Below, piece by piece: positions 15,076 through 22,034 of a stretch of DNA of 35,618 nucleotides. The DNA comes from Alysiella crassa DSM 2578 (GTDB lineage Bacteria > Pseudomonadota > Gammaproteobacteria > Burkholderiales > Neisseriaceae). A program made the translations under genes and the position numbers. Under the pieces are notes generated by a model. The model was not told the origin of the DNA. It worked only from the letters and a program-made list of their open reading frames with translations, and searched no databases. Within the stretch, counting starts at the first letter, position 1. Each line of letters starts with the position of its first letter. The stretch lies in contig NZ_JQKH01000018.1 of the NCBI RefSeq assembly GCF_000745955.1, positions 1 through 35,618 on the forward strand. Reading direction: 5' to 3'.

Positions 15076-16047
15076 TCACATCAACGCCAACGCATTCAAA
15101 CACTTCTCACGCAAACCATTTTGCGGTGTCAGCGTTAAATTGGGCAATTCCAACGTGTAGGGCGCACCCAATTTATCCGCTTGCAACACGCGATAGGTCA
15201 GCAAACTCGCCAATTTTTCCACAGGCGTACCCTGCGGATAATCGCGGTAGGAAATGATTTCGCTGTGGGCGGCTGGCGGTGGTTCATCAAACACTTTGTC
15301 CATCAATTCGCCGCGTTTGGCATACACTTTCCACGCGATGTGTTGCAAACTCGCGCCGTGCTGGTGGTTTTTCAAATAGGCAATGTCATCGCCGTGTGCG
15401 CCTGCTTGTTGCGGCGTTTGCTCGGCATCGGGTTCGGCGGCGGTACCAAAATCGTTGTGCGGCAAGGGCGCGGCAAACGCCACCGCGCTGGATTGCCATT
15501 CCGCCCGCGCTTCGGCGTGAAACAAACCAAACGGTGCAGAAGTCGCCCATTTCAATAAAAGCGGGCGCGGAAAATAACCGCGTTGCACAATCGGAATCGC
15601 CCAAATAGTTTCGGTGGGTGCGTTCAGGCTGCCTGAAATATGCAAACTTTGCCATGCGGTAAATTGGTTTTCCTGATGTTCATCAATGGTTTGAGCGTAT
15701 TCGCCGCGCCACCACAGCAAACGCGCCCGATGTGCCGCGCCACCGTGTAAACGAATCAACACATCTGCCGTTTGCCCTGCAAACACTTCATCGGTAAACG
15801 CCAATTCTATTTGCAAACCAAGCAGTTGCCGTCGCGTGAGCAATGCCGCCACGCCAATAAAACCCACTACCCAAAAACACACGGCATACGCCACGTTCAC
15901 CTGATAATTCACCGCGCCCAGCCAAATCGCCGCGCTCAACACAAACAGCGACACCGCCAATTTGGTCGGGCGCAAGGAAATATGGCGGTTGGACAATGTG
16001 CCTTCTTGGGCGATGGTTAAAATTTCTTTTTCTTTAAAATAAGCCAT
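15076..16047 (-). CDS. DUF58 domain protein
   Basis: 323 aa from ATG 16047 with GGAAACC upstream; the longer frame to 16146 runs through a DUS and lacks a ribosome-binding site. Two adjacent membrane segments (about residues 30-70) are followed by a cytosolic domain. The DUF58 hallmark is GDDIAYLKNHQHGASLQHIA then W (about residues 220-240), followed by the conserved LMDKVFDEP stretch. DUF58 proteins pair with MoxR ATPases and may act as von Willebrand factor A-like chaperone partners. moxR is on the same strand 1.6 kb upstream, separated by two other genes. Confidence 0.85.
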   Translation of the reverse strand: MAYFKEKEILTIAQEGTLSNRHISLRPTKLAVSLFVLSAAIWLGAVNYQVNVAYAVCFWVVGFIGVAALLTRRQLLGLQIELAFTDEVFAGQTADVLIRLHGGAAHRARLLWWRGEYAQTIDEHQENQFTAWQSLHISGSLNAPTETIWAIPIVQRGYFPRPLLLKWATSAPFGLFHAEARAEWQSSAVAFAAPLPHNDFGTAAEPDAEQTPQQAGAHGDDIAYLKNHQHGASLQHIAWKVYAKRGELMDKVFDEPPPAAHSEIISYRDYPQGTPVEKLASLLTYRVLQADKLGAPYTLELPNLTLTPQNGLREKCLNALALM

Positions 16048-16102
16048 TTGGTTTCCAAAAAAATCATACTTCAGGCAGCCTGAAAAAATAAACTCAATCC
16101 AA

Positions 16103-17092
16103 TCAATACGGCGGCAACAATCGCCGCAAACAATGTGCCAACACAATCACCACAAACACCGCGTTTCGCAATATGGTTCGCACGCCGCCCCAGCGTACAG
16201 GTTTTTCAGGTTGCCTTGTTTGGGCAACGCGTGCCGCTTGCGTGGCTAATTGTTCAAAAAAATCAGGGCGTAACACAGGTTCACACCACGCGCCCGCCAT
16301 TTCGTCAAACAGGGTCGCGCCGTGTTTGCCGCCGACCACGCCCGCAAATAGGGCGCAAGTGGTGTCGGTGTCGCCGCCGCATTCGCATAAAAAATCCAAT
16401 CCTGCCAATGGATTATCCCGAAATTGTTGCCACGCCTGAAACACCGCCGCCACCGTGTGATAGGCGTAACCCGTAATGCCGTGTTTGGGGTCGGGCTGGT
16501 AGGCGTGAATGTGCGCCCACAAATCGGCGTGAACGCGCTCGCCTAGCCATGCCGATTTTTGTTCAACTGATTGATTGGACAAATAATATTCTGCGTGCGC
16601 CAACAATGCCAACGCATACGCGGCGTGTTCCGCTTGTGGGTCGCGGTGGGTGGTGGCGGTGCTGATGTGGACTAGTTCGGCTAACTGATTGACATCATTG
16701 CATAAAATACCCAAAACGGGCGCGCGCATCGCCGCCCCATTACCTGCCGACCAAGTGCCTGTGTTTTGCAAACCCAAGCAGATTTTCAGGCAGCCTTTCA
16801 GCGTAGCCATGCCACAATTCACGGGCAAAGCGAGCAGCCACCCACGCAATTGTCCGCGCAATTTGCGCCGAAACGCGTTGGGTTCGCCTGCGCTGGCGAT
16901 GTAGGCTTGCACGGTCAAAACGGCGTGTTCGGTGTCGTCCGAAACCATGCCGCCGTGAATAAACGGCAGCAGCGCGTAACGGCGTGGGCGCAACCATTTT
17001 TTTGCGCGGCGCGGCGAGAGATTTTCATAGGGCAAACCGTAGGCATCGCCGACTGCGGTGGCGAGTAGGGTTTGGTAAATGGTTGTTTTCAT
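16103..17092 (-). CDS. ADP-ribosylglycohydrolase family protein
   Basis: 329 aa. The family's metal-binding motifs are all present: GDAYGLPYE (15-23), VSDDTEHA (about 50-57), GNGAAMRAP (about 120-128), THRDPQAEHAA (about 150-160) and GGDTDT (about 242-247). Such enzymes remove ADP-ribose from proteins, tRNA or DNA, or act on related glycosides, using two Mg2+ ions. The last 30 residues after RQPEKPVRWGG form a hydrophobic, Arg-flanked segment (AVFVVIVLAHCL) that could anchor it in the membrane; the sequence just before is encoded by a degenerate DUS, so the tail may be a late addition. The ATG overlaps the stop of the 122-aa ORF upstream (ATGA). Confidence 0.88.
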   Translation of the reverse strand: MKTTIYQTLLATAVGDAYGLPYENLSPRRAKKWLRPRRYALLPFIHGGMVSDDTEHAVLTVQAYIASAGEPNAFRRKLRGQLRGWLLALPVNCGMATLKGCLKICLGLQNTGTWSAGNGAAMRAPVLGILCNDVNQLAELVHISTATTHRDPQAEHAAYALALLAHAEYYLSNQSVEQKSAWLGERVHADLWAHIHAYQPDPKHGITGYAYHTVAAVFQAWQQFRDNPLAGLDFLCECGGDTDTTCALFAGVVGGKHGATLFDEMAGAWCEPVLRPDFFEQLATQAARVAQTRQPEKPVRWGGVRTILRNAVFVVIVLAHCLRRLLPPY

Positions 17093-17457
17093 GATGATTT
17101 TATTTTATTTTCAGGCTGCCTGAAACGGTTTATTTGTGGCAATTCATTTTCAAAATCACAAGCTGCAATTATCTGAATATTGAATGTATTCAAATAATTG
17201 AGTAATAAAATAATCTGTTCAATATATTCCCTATGGTATTGTTCATTGAGTAAATCAACTTCTATGATTATGGGAAAAAATAAAAAATCATCAGATTTTG
17301 GTTGAAATTCTTTATTTTTCAATAGGGATAATGAAAAAATGGTGGTATCTAAATAGCGTTGTTTATCTAATTTTTGTTTGAAAAATAATTCAATCAATGA
17401 AGCCAATTGAGCAATATTTTGGGGGTAATCAATAAATAATTTACAAAAATAATTCAT
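17089..17457 (-). CDS. Hypothetical protein, 122 aa, coupled to the ADP-ribosylglycohydrolase
   Basis: It starts at ATG 17457 (MNYFCKLFIDYPQ); the open frame above this is part of a hairpin element. It is visibly more AT-rich than its neighbours. It has no signal peptide or membrane segment. It is rich in Phe, Ile and Leu, with FFPIIIEVDLL (about 71-81) and IIAACDFENELP (about 98-109) the most distinctive stretches. The last residues (RFRQPENKIKSS) are encoded through a full DUS (17110-17124), so the C-terminus was extended or replaced by the DUS. The TGA stop overlaps the next ATG, so the pair is translationally coupled. Family not recognised; size and composition are like small immunity proteins, but that is a guess. 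Confidence 0.65.
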   Translation of the reverse strand: MNYFCKLFIDYPQNIAQLASLIELFFKQKLDKQRYLDTTIFSLSLLKNKEFQPKSDDFLFFPIIIEVDLLNEQYHREYIEQIILLLNYLNTFNIQIIAACDFENELPQINRFRQPENKIKSS

Positions 17458-17466
17458 GGTTATATT

Positions 17467-17614
17467 TTCAGGCTGCCTTTCAATGTGCGACAAAATAAAT
17501 GTAGGGTGCACCGTGCGCACCAAATTTACCGTCATATTTAAATTATTCAATTATTTTGGTGCGCACGGCGCACCCTACCTGTGATTTTTGTTATGTACTG
17601 AAAGGCAGCCTGAA
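17467..17614. repeat. DUS-bracketed hairpin element, copy 4
   Basis: It runs from TTCAGGCTGCCT (17467-17478) to AGGCAGCCTGAA (17603-17614). The core TGTAGGGTGCACCGTGCGCACC ... GGTGCGCACGGCGCACCCTAC is a long hairpin. Next to the DUS are IS-like ends: TTTCAATGTGCGACAAAA on the left and TTTTTGTTATGTACTGAAAGG on the right, the latter matching the end of the IS at 310-332. It fills the gap between moxR and the 122-aa ORF, starting 10 bp from the latter's ATG. Confidence 0.82.
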
Positions 17615-17616
17615 AC

Positions 17617-18525
17617 TCACACCGCCACCTGTTCCAAAATTTCCGCCAAAACCTTGCTGCTGTTTTGTTGCTGCAAAGATTGCAAACGGTGGTTGCCGAC
17701 CGACACCCACACCGCTTTCACGTCTTCGGGCAAGACAAAATCGCGCCCGTCCAAAAACGCCCATGCTTTTGCCGCATTCGCCACCGCTAAACCTGCGCGT
17801 GGACTCAAACCCAGCGCAAATCGCCCCGCTTGGCGCGTTGCCGCCACCAAACGGTAAATATACGCCGCCACCGCTTCGGACACGGTAACTTGCTGCACTT
17901 GCGCTTGCCATTGTGCCAAGATTTCGGGCGATGCAATTGCTTGAATTTGGGGGACTAATTGGCGGCGGTCGCCCATGTGGTACAACATTTTTTCAGCTTC
18001 TTCAACAGGATAACCCATGCTCAAACGCATCATAAAGCGGTCAAGCTGGCTTTCTGGCAAGGGGAATGTGCCAAGTTGCTCCGATGGATTTTGCGTTGCC
18101 ACCACCAAAAATGGTTGTGGCAGACGATAAGTTTTGCCGTCCACCGACACTTGCCCTTCTTCCATCGCTTCCAACAGCGCGGATTGCACTTTGGGCGAAG
18201 CGCGGTTAATCTCGTCCGCCAACACAAATTGGTTGAACACAGGACCGGGGTGAAATTTAAACGCCGCTTCATTCGGCGCAAACACGTTTACGCCCAACAA
18301 ATCAGCAGGCAGCATATCATTGGTAAATTGCACGCGCTGATAATGCAAACCCAGCACCGCCGCCAAACTGCTTGCCAATGTGGTTTTGCCCACCCCTGGT
18401 ACGTCTTCCAGTAAAACGTGTCCGCCTGCTAAAATACAGGCAACCAATTGTTTTAAAACATTTTGTTTGCCTAGAATTACGGTGTTGAGTTGGTCAAATA
18501 AAGGGGTGAAATTGGGATTAGACAT
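17617..18525 (-). CDS. MoxR family AAA+ ATPase
   Basis: 302 aa. Walker A is GVGKTTLA (about 44-51), Walker B is FVLADEINRASPK (about 100-112), with the MoxR-typical KVQSALLEAMEEGQVSVDG next, then sensor 1 VVATQNPSEQLGTFPLPESQ. The C-terminal lid contains LGLSPRAGLAVANAAKAWAF and DVKAVWVSVGNHRL. MoxR ATPases act as chaperones with DUF58 or VWA partners, and the DUF58 and TgpA genes of the usual cluster are elsewhere in this window. A Correia element lies just upstream and may provide or modify its promoter. Confidence 0.92.
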   Translation of the reverse strand: MSNPNFTPLFDQLNTVILGKQNVLKQLVACILAGGHVLLEDVPGVGKTTLASSLAAVLGLHYQRVQFTNDMLPADLLGVNVFAPNEAAFKFHPGPVFNQFVLADEINRASPKVQSALLEAMEEGQVSVDGKTYRLPQPFLVVATQNPSEQLGTFPLPESQLDRFMMRLSMGYPVEEAEKMLYHMGDRRQLVPQIQAIASPEILAQWQAQVQQVTVSEAVAAYIYRLVAATRQAGRFALGLSPRAGLAVANAAKAWAFLDGRDFVLPEDVKAVWVSVGNHRLQSLQQQNSSKVLAEILEQVAV

Positions 18526-18561
18526 TTTTAATACTTTCTGTTTTATTTTGAATTTATAAAA

Positions 18562-18668
18562 TATAGTGGATTCAATTTAAATCAGGACAAGGCGACAGCG
18601 ACCGCCGTGTACACATAGTACATAAGGAAGCTGGCAACGCGGTACTGATTTAAATGGAATTCACTATA
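18562..18668. repeat. Correia repeat enclosed element (CREE), uninterrupted, 107 bp
   Basis: Terminal inverted repeats TATAGTGGATTCAATTTAAA and the reverse complement of TATAGTGAATTCCATTTAAA bound a core containing ACAAGGCGACAGCGACCGCC and GTACATAAGGAAGCTGGC. The TA at each end is the target duplication. This is the neisserial Correia element. It lies between the 3' end of greB and the start of moxR. Correia elements can carry promoters and IHF sites, so it may affect moxR. Confidence 0.9.
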
Positions 18669-18693
18669 AATTTGCAGGCAGCCTGAAAAACCA

Positions 18694-19182
18694 TTACTCA
18701 ATTTTAATGTATTCAACCACCAAAATAATAATTTCCTCACGCCCATTTGGTGTGTTCAGCCAAACCGAATCGCCTTCACGCGCCTTAATCAGCGCACGGG
18801 CAAGCGGCGATTTCCATGAAATTTTATTTTGGTTCATGTCAATTTCATCTTCGCCGACAATTTTCACTGTTTGCTCTGTGCCATCGCCGCGCTCAATCGT
18901 TACGGTGGCGGCGAAAAACACTTGGTCGGTGTATTCACGTGTTTCGGGGTCAATCACCAGTGCGTCTTCCAAACGTTTGGTTAGAAAACGAATTCTGCGG
19001 TCAATTTCGCGCATACGGCGTTTGCCATATAAATAATCGCCGTTTTCGCTGCGGTCGCCATTGCTCGCCGCCCAATTGACGATTTGCACGATTTCGGGGC
19101 GTTCTTTATGGACGAGTTGATACAATTCCTGTTGCAAAGATTGATGACCTGCTGGGGTCATATAGTGCTTGTGTTCAGACAT
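18694..19182 (-). CDS. greB: Transcription elongation factor GreB
   Basis: 162 aa. The N-terminal coiled coil has the acidic tip NGDRSENGDYLYGKRRMREID (residues 41-61), with the Asp/Glu that enter the RNA polymerase secondary channel to stimulate cleavage of backtracked RNA. The C-terminal FKBP-like domain ends NKISWKSPLARALIKAREGD. KRRMREIDRRIRFL is more typical of GreB than GreA. Confidence 0.93.
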   Translation of the reverse strand: MSEHKHYMTPAGHQSLQQELYQLVHKERPEIVQIVNWAASNGDRSENGDYLYGKRRMREIDRRIRFLTKRLEDALVIDPETREYTDQVFFAATVTIERGDGTEQTVKIVGEDEIDMNQNKISWKSPLARALIKAREGDSVWLNTPNGREEIIILVVEYIKIE

Positions 19183-19210
19183 GGCAAAAATTTGTATTTT
19201 AACAAAAAAT

Positions 19211-19248
19211 AGGCAGCCTGAAACGTCATTTCGCGTTTCAGGCTGCCT
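19211..19248 (-). terminator. Inverted DUS pair acting as mscL terminator
   Basis: AGGCAGCCTGAAACG (19211-19225) pairs with CGTTTCAGGCTGCCT (19234-19248), a 15-bp stem with an 8-nt loop. It lies 18 bp past the mscL stop and before greB. Confidence 0.78.
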
Positions 19249-19265
19249 GAAAATTGAATGCTCAA

Positions 19266-19724
19266 TTAATCGCGTTTCGCCAAAGCATCACGGATTTCAC
19301 GCAACAAAACAATGTCTTCTGAAGGTTCGGCGGGTGCGGCTGGTTCTTCTTCCGCTTTTTTCACTGCCGCGTCTTGCAATTTGTTCACCACTTTTACCAC
19401 CACGAAAATCGCAGAAGCGACAATCAAAAAGCTCAAAATCGTGTTCATAAATGAACCGATATTCATCGTTACCGCGCCCGCTTCTTTTGCCGCCGCCAAA
19501 GTGGGGAAGCCGCCTTCGGGTGTGGGCAATTTGCCGTCTTTCAGCACCAAGAAAAAGTTAGAAAAATCAATACCACCCAAAATAATACCAATCGGTGGCA
19601 TAATAATATCGTCCACCAAAGATTTTACGATATTGCCGAAAGACGCACCAATCACCACGCCCACCGCCAAATCAATCACATTACCGCGTAAAATAAACGC
19701 CTTAAATTCGTCTTTTAATGACAT
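19266..19724 (-). CDS. mscL: Large-conductance mechanosensitive channel MscL
   Basis: 152 aa from ATG 19724, with GAGGT upstream; the frame is open 12 codons further but [20 protein letters not shown] is the normal beginning. TM1 ([20 protein letters not shown], about 13-32) lines the pore, TM2 lies at about 85-110, and the C-terminal helix ends [18 protein letters not shown]. The linker before this helix is Glu/Ala/Pro-rich. The homopentamer opens under membrane tension to release solutes during osmotic downshock. Confidence 0.95.
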   Translation of the reverse strand: MSLKDEFKAFILRGNVIDLAVGVVIGASFGNIVKSLVDDIIMPPIGIILGGIDFSNFFLVLKDGKLPTPEGGFPTLAAAKEAGAVTMNIGSFMNTILSFLIVASAIFVVVKVVNKLQDAAVKKAEEEPAAPAEPSEDIVLLREIRDALAKRD

Positions 19725-19811
19725 GTTTTCATACCTCAAATAAAAATGTGTGTTCAACAAAGCCGCGCATTATGCTGACTTTGAAGCAAAAATTCAATCT
19801 AAAAATAACAG

Positions 19812-19849
19812 ATAATCAGGCTGCCTGAATTTTCAGGCAGCCTGATTAT
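19812..19849 (-). terminator. Inverted DUS pair acting as HU gene terminator
   Basis: ATAATCAGGCTGCCTGAA (19812-19829) and TTCAGGCAGCCTGATTAT (19832-19849) form an 18-bp, almost unbroken palindrome 21 bp past the HU stop. The flanking AT pairs extend the stem beyond the DUS itself. Confidence 0.8.
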
Positions 19850-19869
19850 GCTTTAAAACATTGATTGGA

Positions 19870-20190
19870 TTATTTTTTTGCTGCTTTTTTCGCAGGAGCT
19901 TTTTTCGCACCTTCTTGTGGCAACAAAGCGTCTTTCAATGCTTTACCAGGTTTGAATTTAGGCACGCGAGCGGCTGGAATGGTGATTGGCTCTTTGGTTT
20001 TTGGGTTCAAGCCTTGACGTTCAGCGCGTTCAGCTACTGTGAATGAACCAAAGCCCACCAAAGTGATGTCGCCGTCTTTTTGCAAAGTTTCTTTTACCAC
20101 AGAAGTAAAAGCGTCCAATGCTTTGCCAGCGTCGGTTTTGGTCAAGCCAGATTTCTCGGCGATTGCATCAATTAATTCAGACTTATTCAT
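19870..20190 (-). CDS. hup: HU-type DNA-binding protein with basic C-terminal tail
   Basis: 106 aa. The HU/IHF fold occupies residues 1-90: MNKSELIDAIAEKSGLTKTD at the start, GFGSFTVAERAERQGLNPKT with the signature before the beta-arm, and PKFKPGKALKDALL at the end. Residues 91-106 (PQEGAKKAPAKKAAKK) form an extra Lys/Ala/Pro tail that ordinary 90-residue HU proteins lack, like a short histone H1-type tail. It compacts chromosomal DNA as a dimer. GGAAAGGGAC lies before the ATG. It is monocistronic, with its own promoter and a DUS-pair terminator. Confidence 0.93.
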   Translation of the reverse strand: MNKSELIDAIAEKSGLTKTDAGKALDAFTSVVKETLQKDGDITLVGFGSFTVAERAERQGLNPKTKEPITIPAARVPKFKPGKALKDALLPQEGAKKAPAKKAAKK

Positions 20191-20251
20191 GTAAAGTCCC
20201 TTTCCGTTGGGTTAAAAATGAGTTAAAAAAATGAAGAAAAGTTGCTGAAAC

Positions 20252-20314
20252 GCCCGAATATCGGGCATTCCGTGTTGCGCTGACTACTTTAACAATTCCT
20301 GAAAACAAGTGCAA
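20252..20314 (-). promoter_or_regulatory. Promoter and leader hairpin of the HU gene
   Basis: On the minus strand, TTGCAC (20314-20309) and TAAAGT (20291-20286) are separated by 17 bp, a fair sigma-70 promoter. Just downstream of the expected start lies the hairpin GCCCGA-TAT-TCGGGC (20266-20252), inside the 5' untranslated leader, a candidate for regulation or mRNA stability. Confidence 0.5.
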
Positions 20315-20480
20315 GCACAAAATAGGGTAAAAGCTATGTTTTTTGGTTTTTATGCGACAAAATCGGGTTTTTTGCAACAAAATAGCCCTTTTTAGGCAGC
20401 CTGAAGTGGAAAACGGCATTTTGGGGCGCATAAACAAAGGGCAGCCTGAAATTTCGTTTTCAGGCTGCCTAGATGATTTT

Positions 20481-21701
20481 TTATTTGTCCAACTCAAATT
20501 CTTTGTGCAACACGCGTGTTGCCAATTCCAAATATTTCTCGTCAATCAACACAGACACTTTGATTTCAGACGTGGAAATCATTTGAATATTGATGCTTTC
20601 CGCCGCCAAAGCGCGGAACATCGCCGAAGCCACGCCCACATGTGAACGCATACCCAAGCCCACAATAGACACTTTGCATACGGCATCATCGCCGCTCACT
20701 TCGGTTGCACCAATGGTGTTTTTCAATTGCTCCAGCAATTCCAAAGTGGGTTTGTAGTCGCCGCGTGGCACGGTGAATGAAAAATCGGTTGTGCCTTCGT
20801 TGCCGACATTTTGGATAATCATGTCCACTTCAATATTCGCGTCTGCCACCGCACCCAAAATTTGGTAGGCGATACCGGGTTTGTCGGGTACGCCGCGTAC
20901 ATTGATGCGTGCTTGGTTTTTGTCAAAGGCGATGCCTGATACGACTGCTCTTTCCATATTTTCGTCTTCCTCAAAAGTGATTAATGTGCCGTTGCCGCCC
21001 TCTTGCAGGCTGCTTAATACGCGCAAACGAACTTGGTATTTGCCCGCAAATTCTACGGAACGAATTTGCAAAACCTTGCTGCCCAAGCTCGCCAATTCCA
21101 ACATTTCTTCAAATGTGATGGTGTCCATGCGTTTGGCTTCGGGGACAACGCGTGGGTCGGTGGTGTACACGCCGTCCACATCGGTGTAGATTTGGCATTC
21201 GTCTGCTTTTAATGCGGCTGCCAATGCCACCGCCGAAGTGTCCGAACCGCCGCGTCCCAAAGTAGCAATATCGCCCTCGCTGCTAATGCCTTGAAAACCC
21301 GCCACAATCACCACGCGACCCGCTTTCAAATCTGCCAACATTTTGTCGCCGTCAATTTCTTCAATACGGGCTTTGGTGTGGGCGGTGTCGGTTTTCACGG
21401 CAACCTGCCAGCCTGTGTAGCTTTTCGCGTCCACGCCGATGTTTTTCAACGCCATCGCCAGCAAACCAATGGTAACTTGCTCGCCCGTTGCCAACACCAC
21501 GTCCAATTCGCGTGGGTCGGGGAATTCCTGCATTTCGTGCGCCAACGCCACCAAACGGTTGGTTTCGCCGCTCATCGCTGATACGACCACCACCACATCA
21601 TGACCTTCATCGCGCGCTTTTTTCACGCGATTGGCAACATTTTTAATGCGCTCGGCAGAACCCACCGAAGTGCCGCCGTATTTTTGTACAATCAACGCCA
21701 T
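20481..21701 (-). CDS. lysC: Aspartate kinase
   Basis: 406 aa. The amino-acid kinase domain starts IVQKYGGTSVGSAERIKNVA (4-23) with the KYGGTS nucleotide site. LGRGGSDTSAVALAAALKAD (about 168-187) binds aspartate, and DVDGVYTTDPRVVPEAKRMD (about 194-213) is characteristic. Two ACT domains follow (about 265-330 and 345-406), through which lysine, alone or with threonine, inhibits the enzyme. It makes aspartyl phosphate, the first step to lysine, threonine, methionine and diaminopimelate. Length fits the monofunctional class. dapE later in the window belongs to the same pathway. Confidence 0.95.
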   Translation of the reverse strand: MALIVQKYGGTSVGSAERIKNVANRVKKARDEGHDVVVVVSAMSGETNRLVALAHEMQEFPDPRELDVVLATGEQVTIGLLAMALKNIGVDAKSYTGWQVAVKTDTAHTKARIEEIDGDKMLADLKAGRVVIVAGFQGISSEGDIATLGRGGSDTSAVALAAALKADECQIYTDVDGVYTTDPRVVPEAKRMDTITFEEMLELASLGSKVLQIRSVEFAGKYQVRLRVLSSLQEGGNGTLITFEEDENMERAVVSGIAFDKNQARINVRGVPDKPGIAYQILGAVADANIEVDMIIQNVGNEGTTDFSFTVPRGDYKPTLELLEQLKNTIGATEVSGDDAVCKVSIVGLGMRSHVGVASAMFRALAAESINIQMISTSEIKVSVLIDEKYLELATRVLHKEFELDK

Positions 21702-22034
21702 AATTTGTTCTCGTTTTGTTTGGAAAAAAACGCGCGTATTCTACCGTGTTTGGGGGCGACTGACAATTTGCTCGCAAGTTGTTTTTGCAGATAAAATCGT
21801 GCAGTTTAAGGCAAAAATGTGCGATTTGGGTGCGAAACGAATTGTCATGAGCCCCAGTATTGAAAAACAAATGGTTTTCAGGCTGCCTGATTAAAAAAAT
21901 ATCTCACATAAAGCAGCCTGAAGCCACTCAAGCCAAGCCATTCAACAAATTCCCCAATATCTATTCAAAACGCGGTAAAATAGCGACTATTTTTTTGAAC
22001 TATATTTAACTGCTGGCGTTGGAGCGAACCTTCC
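21702..22034. other. Intergenic region between divergent lysC and ftsK
   Basis: No gene is supported here. It holds two DUS-like sites (TTCAGGCTGCCTGA near 21877 and AAGCAGCCTGAA near 21912) and presumably the promoters of both flanking genes; GGTAAAAT around 21972-21979 is a possible -10 for ftsK. ORFs called across it look random. Confidence 0.6.

Noticed and set aside
15386-15655. ORFs overlapping the DUF58 gene
   Set aside because: Out-of-frame shadows; the DUF58 frame carries the family motif and a good ribosome-binding site.
20183-20545. 120-aa ORF upstream of the HU gene
   Set aside because: It covers the HU promoter, three DUS and the end of lysC; composition is random and no start signal is seen.
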